A DNA stretch of 48,702 nt. Origin: Beijerinckiaceae bacterium. GTDB lineage: Bacteria > Pseudomonadota > Alphaproteobacteria > Rhizobiales > Beijerinckiaceae. The notes below the pieces were generated by a model. It saw nothing but the letters and a program-made list of their open reading frames with translations, did no database searches and was not told the DNA's origin. The translations under genes and the position numbers were made by a program. Below are positions 15,994-25,029 of this stretch, piece after piece. The stretch covers positions 1 through 48,702 of the forward strand of contig CANGTC010000011.1 of the NCBI GenBank assembly GCA_947456505.1, given 5' to 3'. Position 1 is the stretch's first letter. Every line of letters starts with the position of its first letter.

Positions 15994-17319
15994 ATGTCCC
16001 GGCTCTCGGTTTTGGTTGTCGCAGCGGCGGTTATGGGGTTGTTGGGCGCGGGCGCGGCGCAAGCCCAGACTGGCAAGGTGAGCGTGGTGACCTCATTCGC
16101 CAAGGATGTGACCGACCCCTTCAAGAAGGCTTTCGAGAAGGCCTATCCCGGCGCCACCCTCGATGTGCAGAACCGCAACACCAATGCGGGCGTCAAATAC
16201 CTTGAGGAGACCCGCTCCAACAATCAGGTTGACATCTTCTGGGCCTCCGCCCCCGACGCTTTCGAGGCGCTGAAAGCCAAAGGCCTCCTGCAGAAATACC
16301 AGACCAAGGCGGTCGGCATCACCGAGAAGATCGGCTCCTTCCCCATCAATGATCCCCAGGGCTTCTATTTCGGCTTCGCGGCCTCCGGCTATGGGATCAT
16401 GTGGAATGACCGCTACGCCCGGGCCAACAAATTGCCGGCGCCCAAGGATTGGAGCGATCTCGCCCGGGCCGTCTATTTCGATCACACCCTGATGGCCGCG
16501 CCCTCGCGCTCCGGCACCACCCATCTGACCATCGAGACGATCCTGCAGGGCGAGGGCTGGGACAAGGGCTGGCGCACCATCAAGGAAGTCTCCGGCAATT
16601 TCCGCCAGGTCACCGACCGCTCCTTTGGCGTACCGGAGGCGGTGAACTCCGGCCAGGTGGGCTTTGGCGTCGTCATCGATTTCTTCGCCTTCTCGGCTCA
16701 AGCCTCCGGATTTCCCGTGAAATTCGTTTATCCCACCGTCACGACCATTGTGCCCGCCAATGTGGGCCTCATCACCAACGCCCCCAACAAGGCGGCGGGC
16801 GAGGCCTTCCTCGATTTCCTGCTGTCGCCCGCCGGACAACAGGTCCTGCTGGAGCCGGGCATCCGGCGCTTGCCGGTCAATCCCGCCGCCTATGCCCAGG
16901 CCCCTGCCGATTATCCCAATCCCTTCAAGGACCCCACCCTGGGCGCCCGCGTGAAATTCGACGTCGAAATCTCGGAAAAGCGCACGGACGTGGTCGATAC
17001 GCTCTTCGACCAGATGATCACCTTCCAGCTCGAAGGCCTGAAGGCAGCGACAAAGGCGATCCACGACGCCGAGGCCGCCCTCGCCAAGAAGGAGAATGGG
17101 GAGGCCCGCGCGCTGGTGAAGGAGGCGCGCGATCTCATCGCCGCCATGCCGATCACCGAGGCGCAGGCGCGGGCGCCGGAAATCACCAGCGCCTTCACCG
17201 GCGGCAAGGAGAAGGGCGCCCGGCAGGCCGAGCTGGAGCAGCAATGGGCGGCCTTCGCCAAGGGCAAATTCGAACAGGCGCGCGCCAAGGCGGAGCAGGC
17301 CGTCAAGCTTGCGCGCTAG
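15994..17319 (+). CDS. Family 1 ABC substrate-binding protein with helical C-terminal extension
   Basis: The protein has 441 residues from ATG 15994 (GAAGGA at 7 nt). The signal peptide is about residues 1-24, ending AAQA. The receptor body (25-325) begins KVSVVTSFAKDVTDPFKKAF and includes VDIFWASAPDAF (79-90), TDRSFGVPEAV (207-217), GVVIDFFAFSAQASG (225-239) and TTIVPANVGLI (250-260). That pattern recalls AfuA-like and PgtC-like receptors. Residues of about 325-441 are a charged, Ala/Glu/Lys-rich helical tail, making the protein roughly 100 residues longer than common family 1 receptors. It is followed 3 bp later by the double permease and then the ATPase, so this is the transporter's own receptor. 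Ligand possibilities are iron complexes, phosphonates or phosphorylated or other organic acids. Confidence 0.88.
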   Translation: MSRLSVLVVAAAVMGLLGAGAAQAQTGKVSVVTSFAKDVTDPFKKAFEKAYPGATLDVQNRNTNAGVKYLEETRSNNQVDIFWASAPDAFEALKAKGLLQKYQTKAVGITEKIGSFPINDPQGFYFGFAASGYGIMWNDRYARANKLPAPKDWSDLARAVYFDHTLMAAPSRSGTTHLTIETILQGEGWDKGWRTIKEVSGNFRQVTDRSFGVPEAVNSGQVGFGVVIDFFAFSAQASGFPVKFVYPTVTTIVPANVGLITNAPNKAAGEAFLDFLLSPAGQQVLLEPGIRRLPVNPAAYAQAPADYPNPFKDPTLGARVKFDVEISEKRTDVVDTLFDQMITFQLEGLKAATKAIHDAEAALAKKENGEARALVKEARDLIAAMPITEAQARAPEITSAFTGGKEKGARQAELEQQWAAFAKGKFEQARAKAEQAVKLAR

Positions 17320-17322
17320 CCG

Positions 17323-19044
17323 ATGACGCAAGCGGCCCTGAGCCCCCTGACCCAGCCCCGACGCAAGGCCTCCGCCACGCCGGGGCAAATCGGCCTGGCC
17401 TTGACCATCGCAGCCTTTTTGGCGGTGTTTCTGGCGCTGCCCGTCGCCACCGTCATCTATGTCGCCTTCACGGAGAAGGGCACAGGCGCCTTCACGCTCA
17501 TCAACTTCGTGGATTTCGCGCGCACGGATCTCTTCATCCGCTCTTTCTGGAACTCCATCTACGCCTCGGGCATGACGGTGGTCGTCGCCTCCTTCATCGC
17601 CCTGCCGCTGGCCTATATCACCACGCGGTTTGACTTTCGCGGCTCGGCGCTCATCCAGACCCTGGCCTTTCTGCCGCTGATCATGCCGCCCTTCGTGGGG
17701 GCTGTCGCCATGCTGCTGCTGTTTGGCCGCAACGGCTCGATCAACCTGCTGCTTGATGAGTGGTTTGATTTCAAGATCCCCTTCATGGAGGGGCTGAATG
17801 GCGTGATCTTCGTGCAGGCCATCCATTACTTCCCATTCATCCTCGTCAATCTCTCCACCGCCATGCGCAACATCGACCGCAGCATGGAGGAGGCGGCGCA
17901 GAATCTGGGGAGCTCGGGCTTTCGCCTCTTCCGTCGCATCGTTCTGCCCCTGGCCATGCCTGGCTATATAGCCGGCGCCTCGCTGGTCTTCGTGAAGGTG
18001 CTGGATGATCTCGCCACGCCCCTGCTCCTCAGCGTGAAGGACATGCTGGCCCCCCAGGCCTATCTGCGCGTGACCTCCATCGGCATCACCGACCCCATGG
18101 GCTATGTGATTTCCGTGGTGCTGGTGGTCATGTCCGTGCTGTGCATGTGGCTCTCGGCCCGCGCCATGGCGGGCAAGGATTATAATACCGAACAGCGCGG
18201 CGGCGGCGGCCTCGCCAAACGCCAGATGAAGCCCCATGAGAAATGGATCGCCTATGGCGCCGTGCTGCTGATCCTCATGCTGGTGCTGGCGCCCCATGTG
18301 AGCCTGCTGCTGCTCTCCTTGGCCACCGTCTGGTCCTTCAGCCCCCTGCCGGACGCCTATACCACCGCCCATTATGTGCGAGTCTTCAGCGAGAGCTTTG
18401 GCTACATCAAGAACACCCTGATCTACGCCTCCCTGGCGGGCCTCATCGACATCGTCATCGGCGGAACCATCGCCTATCTCGTGTTGCGCACGAAGCTGAT
18501 CGGCCGCACCTGGCTCGATTGGGCTGCGAGCGCCGCCCTCGCGATCCCCGGCGTGGTGCTCGGCATCGGCTTTTTGCGCGCCTTCTATGATGTGCAATTG
18601 CCGGGCGGGCGTCCGCTCGCCACCATGTGGATCATGATCGTGCTCGCGCTCGCCGTGCGCCGCCTCGCCTATGCACTGCGCGCCTGCTACGCCTCCTTGC
18701 AACAGGTCTCGATCTCGCTGGAGGAATCCGCCGAAAATCTCGGCGCCACCAAACTCCGCTCCGCCCGCAAGATCCTGCTGCCCCTCATGGCGGGCGGTAT
18801 TCTTGCCGGGTTCATAACCAGTTTTGCGACGGCGGCGGTCGAGCTCTCGGCCACCTTGATGCTCGTGCAATCAAGCGATGATGCGCCCCTCGTCTACGGG
18901 CTCTATGTCTTCATGCAATCAGCGGCGGGACGGGGGCCAGGCGCGGCGCTTGGCGTCATCGCCGTGCTGCTGGTGGCGGCCTGCACCTATCTTTCCCATC
19001 TCGTCATCGAGAAAACCCAGAGCGCGAAGGGGGCGATCCAATGA
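17323..19044 (+). CDS. ABC transporter permease, two fused transmembrane domains
   Basis: This is a 573-residue inner-membrane protein with about 12 membrane segments in two homologous BPD_transp_1 halves, as in FbpB/AfuB- and phosphonate-type permeases, so one chain forms the whole channel. Two EAA-loop motifs that contact the ATPase are visible: EEAAQNLG (189-196, followed by RRIVLPLAMPG) and EESAENLG (467-474, followed by RKILLPLMAGG). A hydrophilic linker around 283-305 joins the halves. It starts 3 bp after the receptor stop and overlaps the ATPase gene by 4 bp (ATGA), a tight operon. Confidence 0.92.
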   Translation: MTQAALSPLTQPRRKASATPGQIGLALTIAAFLAVFLALPVATVIYVAFTEKGTGAFTLINFVDFARTDLFIRSFWNSIYASGMTVVVASFIALPLAYITTRFDFRGSALIQTLAFLPLIMPPFVGAVAMLLLFGRNGSINLLLDEWFDFKIPFMEGLNGVIFVQAIHYFPFILVNLSTAMRNIDRSMEEAAQNLGSSGFRLFRRIVLPLAMPGYIAGASLVFVKVLDDLATPLLLSVKDMLAPQAYLRVTSIGITDPMGYVISVVLVVMSVLCMWLSARAMAGKDYNTEQRGGGGLAKRQMKPHEKWIAYGAVLLILMLVLAPHVSLLLLSLATVWSFSPLPDAYTTAHYVRVFSESFGYIKNTLIYASLAGLIDIVIGGTIAYLVLRTKLIGRTWLDWAASAALAIPGVVLGIGFLRAFYDVQLPGGRPLATMWIMIVLALAVRRLAYALRACYASLQQVSISLEESAENLGATKLRSARKILLPLMAGGILAGFITSFATAAVELSATLMLVQSSDDAPLVYGLYVFMQSAAGRGPGAALGVIAVLLVAACTYLSHLVIEKTQSAKGAIQ

Positions 19045-20126
19045 GCGCTGACCGGATGAAGACCGGGGATCTGACGCGCGGGGCTGTCGATGTGGACATT
19101 CGCCATATCGACCTGTCGTATGGGGCGAACCATGTGCTGAAGGACATCAATCTCCACATCAACCCCGGTGAATTCTTCGCCTTCCTGGGCCCCTCCGGAT
19201 GCGGCAAGACCACCTTGCTGCGGCTGATCGCGGGCTTCAACAGAGCGGATCGCGGCGATGTGCTGATTGGCGGCCATGACGTCTCCACCCTGCCGCCCTG
19301 GAAGCGCGACGTGGGCATGGTGTTTCAATCCTACGCCCTGTGGCCGCATATGAGCGTGGCGCAAAATGTCGCCTTCGGTCTGGAAGAGCGCAAGGTCCCG
19401 CGCGACGAGATCGCGCGCCGGGTCAAGACGGCGCTGGAGCTGGTGGGCCTCGGCCGTCTGGGGGATCGCAAGCCCTCGCAACTCTCGGGCGGCCAGCAGC
19501 AGCGCGTGGCGGTGGCGCGCACCATCGTCATCGAGCCCAAGGTGCTGCTGCTGGATGAGCCCCTGTCCAACCTCGACGCGAAGATGCGCGTTCAGGTGCG
19601 CCGGGAGCTGCGCGAATTGCAGCAACGGCTCAACCTCACCACGATCTTCGTCACCCACGATCAGGAAGAGGCCAACGCCATCTGCGACCGCATCGCGATC
19701 ATGAACGATGGCGTGATTCAGCAAGTGGGGACCCCGGTGGAGCTTTACGAAAAGCCCGCCAATCTCTTCGTCGCCCATTTTCTCGGCGCCGCCAATGTGA
19801 TCGCAGGCAAGGTGGAGGACGGATTGTTCCACATGGGCGACAGCCTGCGCATCGTCATGCCGGAGGCGATCCATCTCCCGGCCAATCCCCATCTTGTCCT
19901 GCGCCCGCATCTCCTCGCGCTCAGCCCGGCGCCGCGCGAGGCCGCCTTGCCAGCCGTGATAAGCCATCGGGAATTTCTGGGCGCGACCGTGCGCTATGGC
20001 CTCGCCTTGGGCAATCTGACCCTGAGCGCCGATGCGCCTTTTGAAAGCGGCGCCGCCCTTTTCAAGCCGGGCGATCCCGTTTTCGTGACCCTGCCGCTGG
20101 ACAAGGGCGTCTGGCTCCCCGGCTAA
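19041..20126 (+). CDS. ABC transporter ATP-binding protein, iron/spermidine/phosphonate (FbpC/PotA) class
   Basis: This is a 361-residue ATPase of the adjacent importer. Walker A is GPSGCGKTT (50-58), Q-loop FQSYALWPH (95-103), signature LSGGQQQR (148-155), Walker B LLLDEP (169-174) and D-loop SNLDAKMR; the switch-region FVTHDQEEA follows. The C-terminal 110 residues form a TOBE-like regulatory domain (LRPHLLALSP, REFLGATVRY). It overlaps the permease gene by 4 bp and closes the receptor-permease-ATPase operon; the next gene has its own candidate promoter. Confidence 0.93.
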   Translation: MSADRMKTGDLTRGAVDVDIRHIDLSYGANHVLKDINLHINPGEFFAFLGPSGCGKTTLLRLIAGFNRADRGDVLIGGHDVSTLPPWKRDVGMVFQSYALWPHMSVAQNVAFGLEERKVPRDEIARRVKTALELVGLGRLGDRKPSQLSGGQQQRVAVARTIVIEPKVLLLDEPLSNLDAKMRVQVRRELRELQQRLNLTTIFVTHDQEEANAICDRIAIMNDGVIQQVGTPVELYEKPANLFVAHFLGAANVIAGKVEDGLFHMGDSLRIVMPEAIHLPANPHLVLRPHLLALSPAPREAALPAVISHREFLGATVRYGLALGNLTLSADAPFESGAALFKPGDPVFVTLPLDKGVWLPG

Positions 20127-20196
20127 TACGAACCCATGCGGACGCCTGATCCCCCGTTTCGTGCATGGTTCAAGGGATTTTGAGGCGACAAAGCGC

Positions 20197-20226
20197 TTGC
20201 CGCGCAAAGACATCTCGGCGCATAAT
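20197..20226 (+). promoter_or_regulatory. Putative promoter of the NMT1-like receptor gene
   Basis: TTGCCG (20197-20202) and CATAAT (20221-20226) are spaced by 18 nt within the 228-bp gap after the ABC ATPase gene. The start would lie about 120 nt before the ATG at 20355. A CATGCGAC word also occurs at 20278-20285 in this leader. Confidence 0.4.
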
Positions 20227-20354
20227 CCTGCAAAATAGAACAGGGAGAAGCCGACCACCGGCAAGCCAACGACACGCCATGCGACAGCGCCATGCCGCGA
20301 GACGTCGCTCCCTTCATCTTAATCAAGGCCGCAAGAGCCAAACCGGAGGACCCC

Positions 20355-21317
20355 ATGATCAACAGACGCACATTCACCGCCAGCGGGCTCGCCGCCCTCG
20401 CGCCTTCGCCCTTGCTCGCGCAGGCGCCGGGTCCGGTGGTCAAGGTTGGCACATTGAAAATGGGGTCGCTGACCAATGTGTGGGTGGCGAAGCAGGCAGG
20501 CTTTTTCGAGCGCAATGGGCTGAATGTGGAGCTCGTCGAATTCCGCAACGGGAATGAGGCCATCGCGGCGCATCAGGGTGGCGCGGTGGATATTCTGCTC
20601 ACCATTCCCGGAACCTCCATGGCTGCACGCGAACGCGGTTTCGACCTCGTGATGCTGACGCAAAGCGAGATCGCGAAAACACAGGGGCCGGATACGGCGA
20701 GCATCATGGTCCGGTCGGATTCGCCCTACAAAACGGCCAAGGATCTCGAGGGCAAACGCCTGGCTCTGGGCGCGCCGCGCAGCCAATATTCGGTGGCCGT
20801 GGAGAAGGCCCTGCAGAACAAGGGCGCGGATCCCAAGAAGGTCCAGTTCGTGGATGCGCCCTTCTACACCCATGCGGACATGCTGCGCTCCGGACAGATC
20901 GACGCCATCGCGGTTCTCGACCCCTGGCTCACCCAGCTGATGAACAGTGGCGCGGGTCGCAACCTGTCCTGGTTCTATCTGGATTCCGTGCCCGCCCAGC
21001 CCATCGGCGCCTGGTGGACGAAGAGCGCCTTTATCGAAAAGAATCCGGAAGGCGCCAAACGCTTCGTCAAATCCATGCATGAAGCCATCGACTACATGAT
21101 GGCGGACGCCGCGCGCGCCCGCAAGAATGTCGCCGCCTATACCGGCATGGACCCGGCCCTCGTCGAACAGATGCCCGTCAATGAATGGAGCTACAAGATC
21201 GACAAGGCGAAATGGCAGGCGGTCATCGACATGATGGTCGAGAATGGCCTGCTGGAAAAGCCGCACAAGGCGGACGAGTATATTTCCGATCTCGCAAAGC
21301 CCTTCGTGATCCCCTAG
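20355..21317 (+). CDS. NMT1/SsuA-like periplasmic substrate-binding protein
   Basis: This is a 320-residue receptor of the NMT1/THI5/SsuA class (sulfonates, thiamine precursors, nitrate, taurine, aromatic acids). ATG 20355 has GGAGGA upstream. The leader MINRRTFTASGLAALAPSPL carries a twin-arginine-like NRRTF at residues 3-7 and probably ends near AQA. Typical features are VWVAKQAGFFERNGLNVELV (about 42-61), HQGGAVDILLT, KDLEGKRLALG (about 125-135) and SGQIDAIAVLDPW. No matching permease or ATPase is adjacent, so it is an orphan receptor. It ends about 90 bp before the convergent LLM gene. Confidence 0.87.
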   Translation: MINRRTFTASGLAALAPSPLLAQAPGPVVKVGTLKMGSLTNVWVAKQAGFFERNGLNVELVEFRNGNEAIAAHQGGAVDILLTIPGTSMAARERGFDLVMLTQSEIAKTQGPDTASIMVRSDSPYKTAKDLEGKRLALGAPRSQYSVAVEKALQNKGADPKKVQFVDAPFYTHADMLRSGQIDAIAVLDPWLTQLMNSGAGRNLSWFYLDSVPAQPIGAWWTKSAFIEKNPEGAKRFVKSMHEAIDYMMADAARARKNVAAYTGMDPALVEQMPVNEWSYKIDKAKWQAVIDMMVENGLLEKPHKADEYISDLAKPFVIP

Positions 21318-21410
21318 GGCTTGCGGAGACTGCAAAAACAAGCTCCGCCGTGAGGGCCATCCTGGCGATCACGGCGGAGCCGGTGATCATGCAGCGTGAT
21401 TTTTCGCTGT

Positions 21411-22541
21411 TTACTGCGCAGCGACCGCCGCAGCGGCGCCATCGCGTTGCGCGAAGTGGCGGCGTACGGCAGGCCAGACCTCCCGACCGAGGAGGGTGAG
21501 GGACTCGCGCTCCCAGTCCTCATTCTGGCCGCTCCAGTCCATGCCGGAGACCAGCAGATTGCCGAAGGGCCCGACTTCGTCGCGCAAGACGATCAGCTTG
21601 TCGCGCACGGTGGCGGGCGAGCCGAAGATGACCCGGGGCATCATGGCTGTTTCCACCGTCACGTCAGCGTCCGCCATGTCGGGCCGGGTCTTGAGAGCGA
21701 TGAGCTTGCCTGCGCGGGCGAGCACCTGACGGATGTAATCGAAGTAAAAACGCACGGAGCTTTGCGCATGGGCGAGGCGGCGCTCCGCCTCCGCGTCGCT
21801 CGGCGCCACGAGCACCACGCGCACCACGCGCCAGTTCTCGCCGGAGACCTCGCGACCGGAACTCGCCAGCCCCTTGCTATAGCCGATCCAATGGGTGGCG
21901 ACGCCAGCGGGGGTCAGCAGCGAGCTCGTCAGCGGGCCCCAGCCCCGCTCGCCCGCCAGCACCGCCGTGCTGGAATTGGGCGTGGACACCGACACATGCA
22001 CCGGCGGGCCCTCAGGCGTCGTGGGCTTGGGCATGATGCCCATCTGCAATTCCGGATGGATGTTCCTGGTGATGCCGAACTTCCAGAATTCGCCATCGAA
22101 TTCATAGGGCGGCCCCTGCTTCCAGATCGCCTGCATCATGCTGATCGATTCAAGCATCATGCGCCTGCGCGAGGCTTCATCTTCCAGTTGGAAAAGCTCC
22201 CAGTCCGATGGCAGGCTGCCGGTGCCGATGCCGAAGCGGAACCGGCCCTTCGCCATCTGGTCGAACTGCGCCACTTCCGCGCCCACCACCGCCGGGTGGC
22301 GGTTCGGCAGACTGATCACGCCGGTGCCAAAGGTGAGGTTGCGCGTCTGCGGCAACAGGCTCGCCATGAACATCAGCGGCGAGGGGATCGCCTCGCTCGT
22401 GGCGGAAAAATGCTCGCCAAGCCAGAATTCATCGAAACCCACGGAATCCAGCAAAAGCGCCTTGCGGGTGACCTCGTCCATCACCTGACCCATGGTCCGT
22501 CCGGGCGGGGACAGGGGCATGAGAAAAATTCCGAGATTCAT
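21411..22541 (-). CDS. LLM-class flavin-dependent monooxygenase
   Basis: The protein has 376 residues from ATG 22541, chosen for the GGAGG at about 7 nt; an in-frame GTG at 22553 overlaps that site. Luciferase-fold landmarks are MNLGIFLMPLSPPGR, SVGFDEFWLGEHFSA (about 33-47), TFGTGVISLPNRHPA (about 69-83) and KGRFRFGIGTGSLPSDW. This subgroup resembles the LimB-like/alkanal-type monooxygenases. It is divergent from the salicylyl-CoA hydroxylase/OYE fusion across a 158-bp shared promoter region. It would need reduced FMN from elsewhere; no reductase is nearby. Confidence 0.85.
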   Translation of the reverse strand: MNLGIFLMPLSPPGRTMGQVMDEVTRKALLLDSVGFDEFWLGEHFSATSEAIPSPLMFMASLLPQTRNLTFGTGVISLPNRHPAVVGAEVAQFDQMAKGRFRFGIGTGSLPSDWELFQLEDEASRRRMMLESISMMQAIWKQGPPYEFDGEFWKFGITRNIHPELQMGIMPKPTTPEGPPVHVSVSTPNSSTAVLAGERGWGPLTSSLLTPAGVATHWIGYSKGLASSGREVSGENWRVVRVVLVAPSDAEAERRLAHAQSSVRFYFDYIRQVLARAGKLIALKTRPDMADADVTVETAMMPRVIFGSPATVRDKLIVLRDEVGPFGNLLVSGMDWSGQNEDWERESLTLLGREVWPAVRRHFAQRDGAAAAVAAQ

Positions 22542-22593
22542 GGCGTCCTCCACGGCGCTGATTTTCGCCTACATCAGCGGAGAATGGCCCCCA

Positions 22594-22646
22594 TGGCAAG
22601 CCCCGGGGAATAATTTTGCCAGACCCCAGGCCACGCTTCCTTTTAT
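22594..22646. promoter_or_regulatory. Divergent promoter candidate with inverted TTGCCA elements
   Basis: TGGCAA (22594-22599) and TTGCCA (22616-22621) are exact reverse complements, so each strand has an outward-facing TTGCCA that can serve as a -35. The plus strand has TTTTAT (22641-22646) at a 19-nt spacing. The minus strand has a weak TGATGT at 17 nt. The repeat may also be a regulator site. Confidence 0.3.
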
Positions 22647-22699
22647 CGCGCGTCCCGATAAGATCGGCCGCAGAAAATGAAAGCGGGGGAAGCAAGCTC

Positions 22700-24931
22700 A
22701 TGAAGGTCATCTGCCTTGGCGTGGATCCAGCCGGTCTCTATCTCGCAGCCTTGCTAAAGACATCCGGCGTCGCCCAGGATGTCGAAATCGTGGAAGGGCA
22801 AGCCGAGGCCTCGCCCACGCCGCCCCATGTCATGGCGCATCCCCTCAAGCCCGCCGCTCCCTTTGCGGATGACGCGCTGGACCGCGCCATAAAATCAGCC
22901 TGCAGGTCCGTGCGCGGGGTGCGCATTCGAGCGGCGCAGGTGGCCACGTCTACGGATCATCAGGCCTACGCCTTCATCGACGCCGCCACATTGACCGGCC
23001 TGCTGCGCGAAAGGGCGCGCGAGCTGGGTTGCCGCCTCACCTACGGCCCGACGCCCCCAAGCGCCGCCTTGGCTGACGCCGATCTGGTGATCGTGGCGGA
23101 GGGCGCTGAAAGCCCCATGCGCTCTGTCGGCGGCGCCTTCAAAACCGCGCTTCAGACCTCCAAAACCCGACATTTCTCCTTCGATGTGGATCTCGCCAGC
23201 GAGCGCCTCGAATACTGGTTTCACCGCACGGCGCAGGGCGTCGGTCAGGCCAGCCTCACGCCCGCAGGCGCGGCGAGCGTTCTTCGCGTGGAGACCACTG
23301 TGCAGGCGCTGGAAGCCGCCGGCCTTGTCGACGCCGACGCAGCGACCATCACCAGCTTCTGCGCCGCAACCTTCGCCGGGGAACTGGCGGGCGCCAGTCT
23401 CCATCCGCGTGATGCTGGCTGGCGCACTTTCAGCCATCTGCGCAACGCCAGCTGGAGCGCAGGCAATCTGCTGCTGGTGGGCGCTGCGGCCTACAACGCG
23501 CATCCCTCGGTCGGCCTCGATATGCGCATGGCCATGGCCGACGCGGAGGCCTTCGCCGAAGCTCTCGCGAAGGGCGGACCCGTCCCCGAGGTGCTCAAGG
23601 CGGTGGAGGCCGCCCGTCGCCCCAAGGGCGCGGAAAGCCTGCAGCGCGCCTCAAAGGCGAGCCTCTCCTGGTTCGAGAATGTGCATCGCTACATCGACAT
23701 GCCGCCGGAGCAATTCGCCTTCTCCTGCCTCACCCGCAGCATGCGCGTCACCCATGAGCATCTGAAATCCTGGGCGCCGGACCTTGTGGGCGAGGTCGAT
23801 GCGCTCGCCGCCGGCGCCATCAGGGGCCGCAACGGCGCGCCGCCGCCGCCCATGCTCACGCCATATCAACTGGGCGACCTCACTCTGCCCAACCGAATCG
23901 TCATGTCGCCCATGTGCATGTATTCGGCTGACGGTGGAACCGTGAACGATTTCCACCTCGTCCACTACGGCAGCCGGGCCATCGGCGGCGCGGGGCTCAT
24001 CATCGCGGAAATGACGGATGTGACGCCGGAAGGTCGCATCAGCCCCGGTTGCGCGGGCATGTACAAGCCCGAACATGTGACAGCATGGAAGCGCGTGGTC
24101 GATTTCGTCAAGAAAAACAGCGAGACGAAGATCGGCCTGCAACTCGCCCACGCCGGGCGCAAGGGCGCGATCTCGGCCTCGTGGGATGGTCACGCGCAAT
24201 TGCCGCCCGACACGGCCTGGGAGACCCTGGCGCCCTCCGCCATCCCCTTCGACAAGGACCGCACCATTCCCCGCGCCATGGACCGCGCCGACATGGACCG
24301 GATGCGCGACGCCTTCGCCAAAGCCGCCGTGATGGCGGACGAAGCGGGCTTCGACATGCTCGAACTGCATCTGGCCCATGGCTATCTGCTCTCCTCCTTC
24401 ATCTCGCCACTGTCAAACAAGCGCACCGACGATTACGGGGGCTCCCTGGCGAACCGGCTGCGTTATCCGCTGGAGGTCGTGCGCGCGGTGCGCCGCGCCT
24501 TGCCGCAGCACAAGCCGATCACCGTGCGCATCTCCGCCCATGACCTGATCGACGGCGGCACGACGATCGAGGATTCCATCCTCTTCTCCCGCTGGATTCA
24601 GGACGCTGGCGCGGACATGATCACGGTCTCCACCGGCGCCGTCACCGCCGAGCGCCGCCCCATGGTCGGGCGCCTCTACCAGACCACCTGGAGCGACCAG
24701 ATCCGCAACGAGACGAAAATTCCCACCATGGCGGTGGGCGGCGTCGCCAGCTTCGCCGACGCCAATACGATCATCGCCGCCGGGCGGGCGGATCTCTGCG
24801 CCCTGGCGCGCGGCTATATGTTCGACCCCTATTTCCCCCGCCATGCAGCCCACCAGCAGGATTACAGGGATATGCGCTGGCCGAACCAGTATCGCGGCGC
24901 CAACGCCCTGATCATGCGCGATTTCGACTGA
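22700..24931 (+). CDS. Salicylyl-CoA 5-hydroxylase/Old Yellow Enzyme fusion with degenerate FAD motifs
   Basis: The protein has 743 residues from ATG 22700 (GGGGGA upstream). The architecture matches the known bifunctional salicylyl-CoA 5-hydroxylase/oxidoreductase fusions: an FAD-hydroxylase half (1-370) and an NADH:flavin oxidoreductase/OYE half (about 385-743). The FAD half is abnormal. The GxGxxG loop reads GVDPAG (7-12, Asp for the second Gly), the DG motif reads VAEGAESPMR (132-141, Glu for Asp) and the GD motif reads LLVGAAAYNAHPSVG (258-272, Ala262 for Asp). The usual FGWGVVFSD segment after the first loop is missing. Late landmarks WFENVHRYIDMPPEQFAFS (324-342) remain. The OYE half looks intact: MSPMCMYS (402-409), QLAHAGRKG (481-489), HLAHGYLLSSFISP (557-570) and ALARGYMFDP. 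Substrate assignment for the first half is therefore doubtful. Confidence 0.85.
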   Translation: MKVICLGVDPAGLYLAALLKTSGVAQDVEIVEGQAEASPTPPHVMAHPLKPAAPFADDALDRAIKSACRSVRGVRIRAAQVATSTDHQAYAFIDAATLTGLLRERARELGCRLTYGPTPPSAALADADLVIVAEGAESPMRSVGGAFKTALQTSKTRHFSFDVDLASERLEYWFHRTAQGVGQASLTPAGAASVLRVETTVQALEAAGLVDADAATITSFCAATFAGELAGASLHPRDAGWRTFSHLRNASWSAGNLLLVGAAAYNAHPSVGLDMRMAMADAEAFAEALAKGGPVPEVLKAVEAARRPKGAESLQRASKASLSWFENVHRYIDMPPEQFAFSCLTRSMRVTHEHLKSWAPDLVGEVDALAAGAIRGRNGAPPPPMLTPYQLGDLTLPNRIVMSPMCMYSADGGTVNDFHLVHYGSRAIGGAGLIIAEMTDVTPEGRISPGCAGMYKPEHVTAWKRVVDFVKKNSETKIGLQLAHAGRKGAISASWDGHAQLPPDTAWETLAPSAIPFDKDRTIPRAMDRADMDRMRDAFAKAAVMADEAGFDMLELHLAHGYLLSSFISPLSNKRTDDYGGSLANRLRYPLEVVRAVRRALPQHKPITVRISAHDLIDGGTTIEDSILFSRWIQDAGADMITVSTGAVTAERRPMVGRLYQTTWSDQIRNETKIPTMAVGGVASFADANTIIAAGRADLCALARGYMFDPYFPRHAAHQQDYRDMRWPNQYRGANALIMRDFD

Positions 24932-25029
24932 CCGCTGCGGTCTCAGGCCGCACGAAATTTAGCTGCGGTTCTCAACCAATGGACTATAAGGGCTCACCGT
25001 CGCAGACCGGCGGCGCAGAGTGAGGACCT

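Noticed and set aside
16093-18870. A 925-codon minus-strand frame opposite the ABC receptor and permease
   Set aside because: The plus-strand genes have complete motifs and tight operon spacing. The antisense product is His/Gly/Asp-rich low-complexity text without a recognisable fold.
24934-24974. Two copies of a CTGCGGT(T)CTCA word between the fusion gene and the flavin hydroxylase
   Set aside because: The copies are short, differ by an inserted base and show no symmetry. This is likely chance in G+C-rich DNA.
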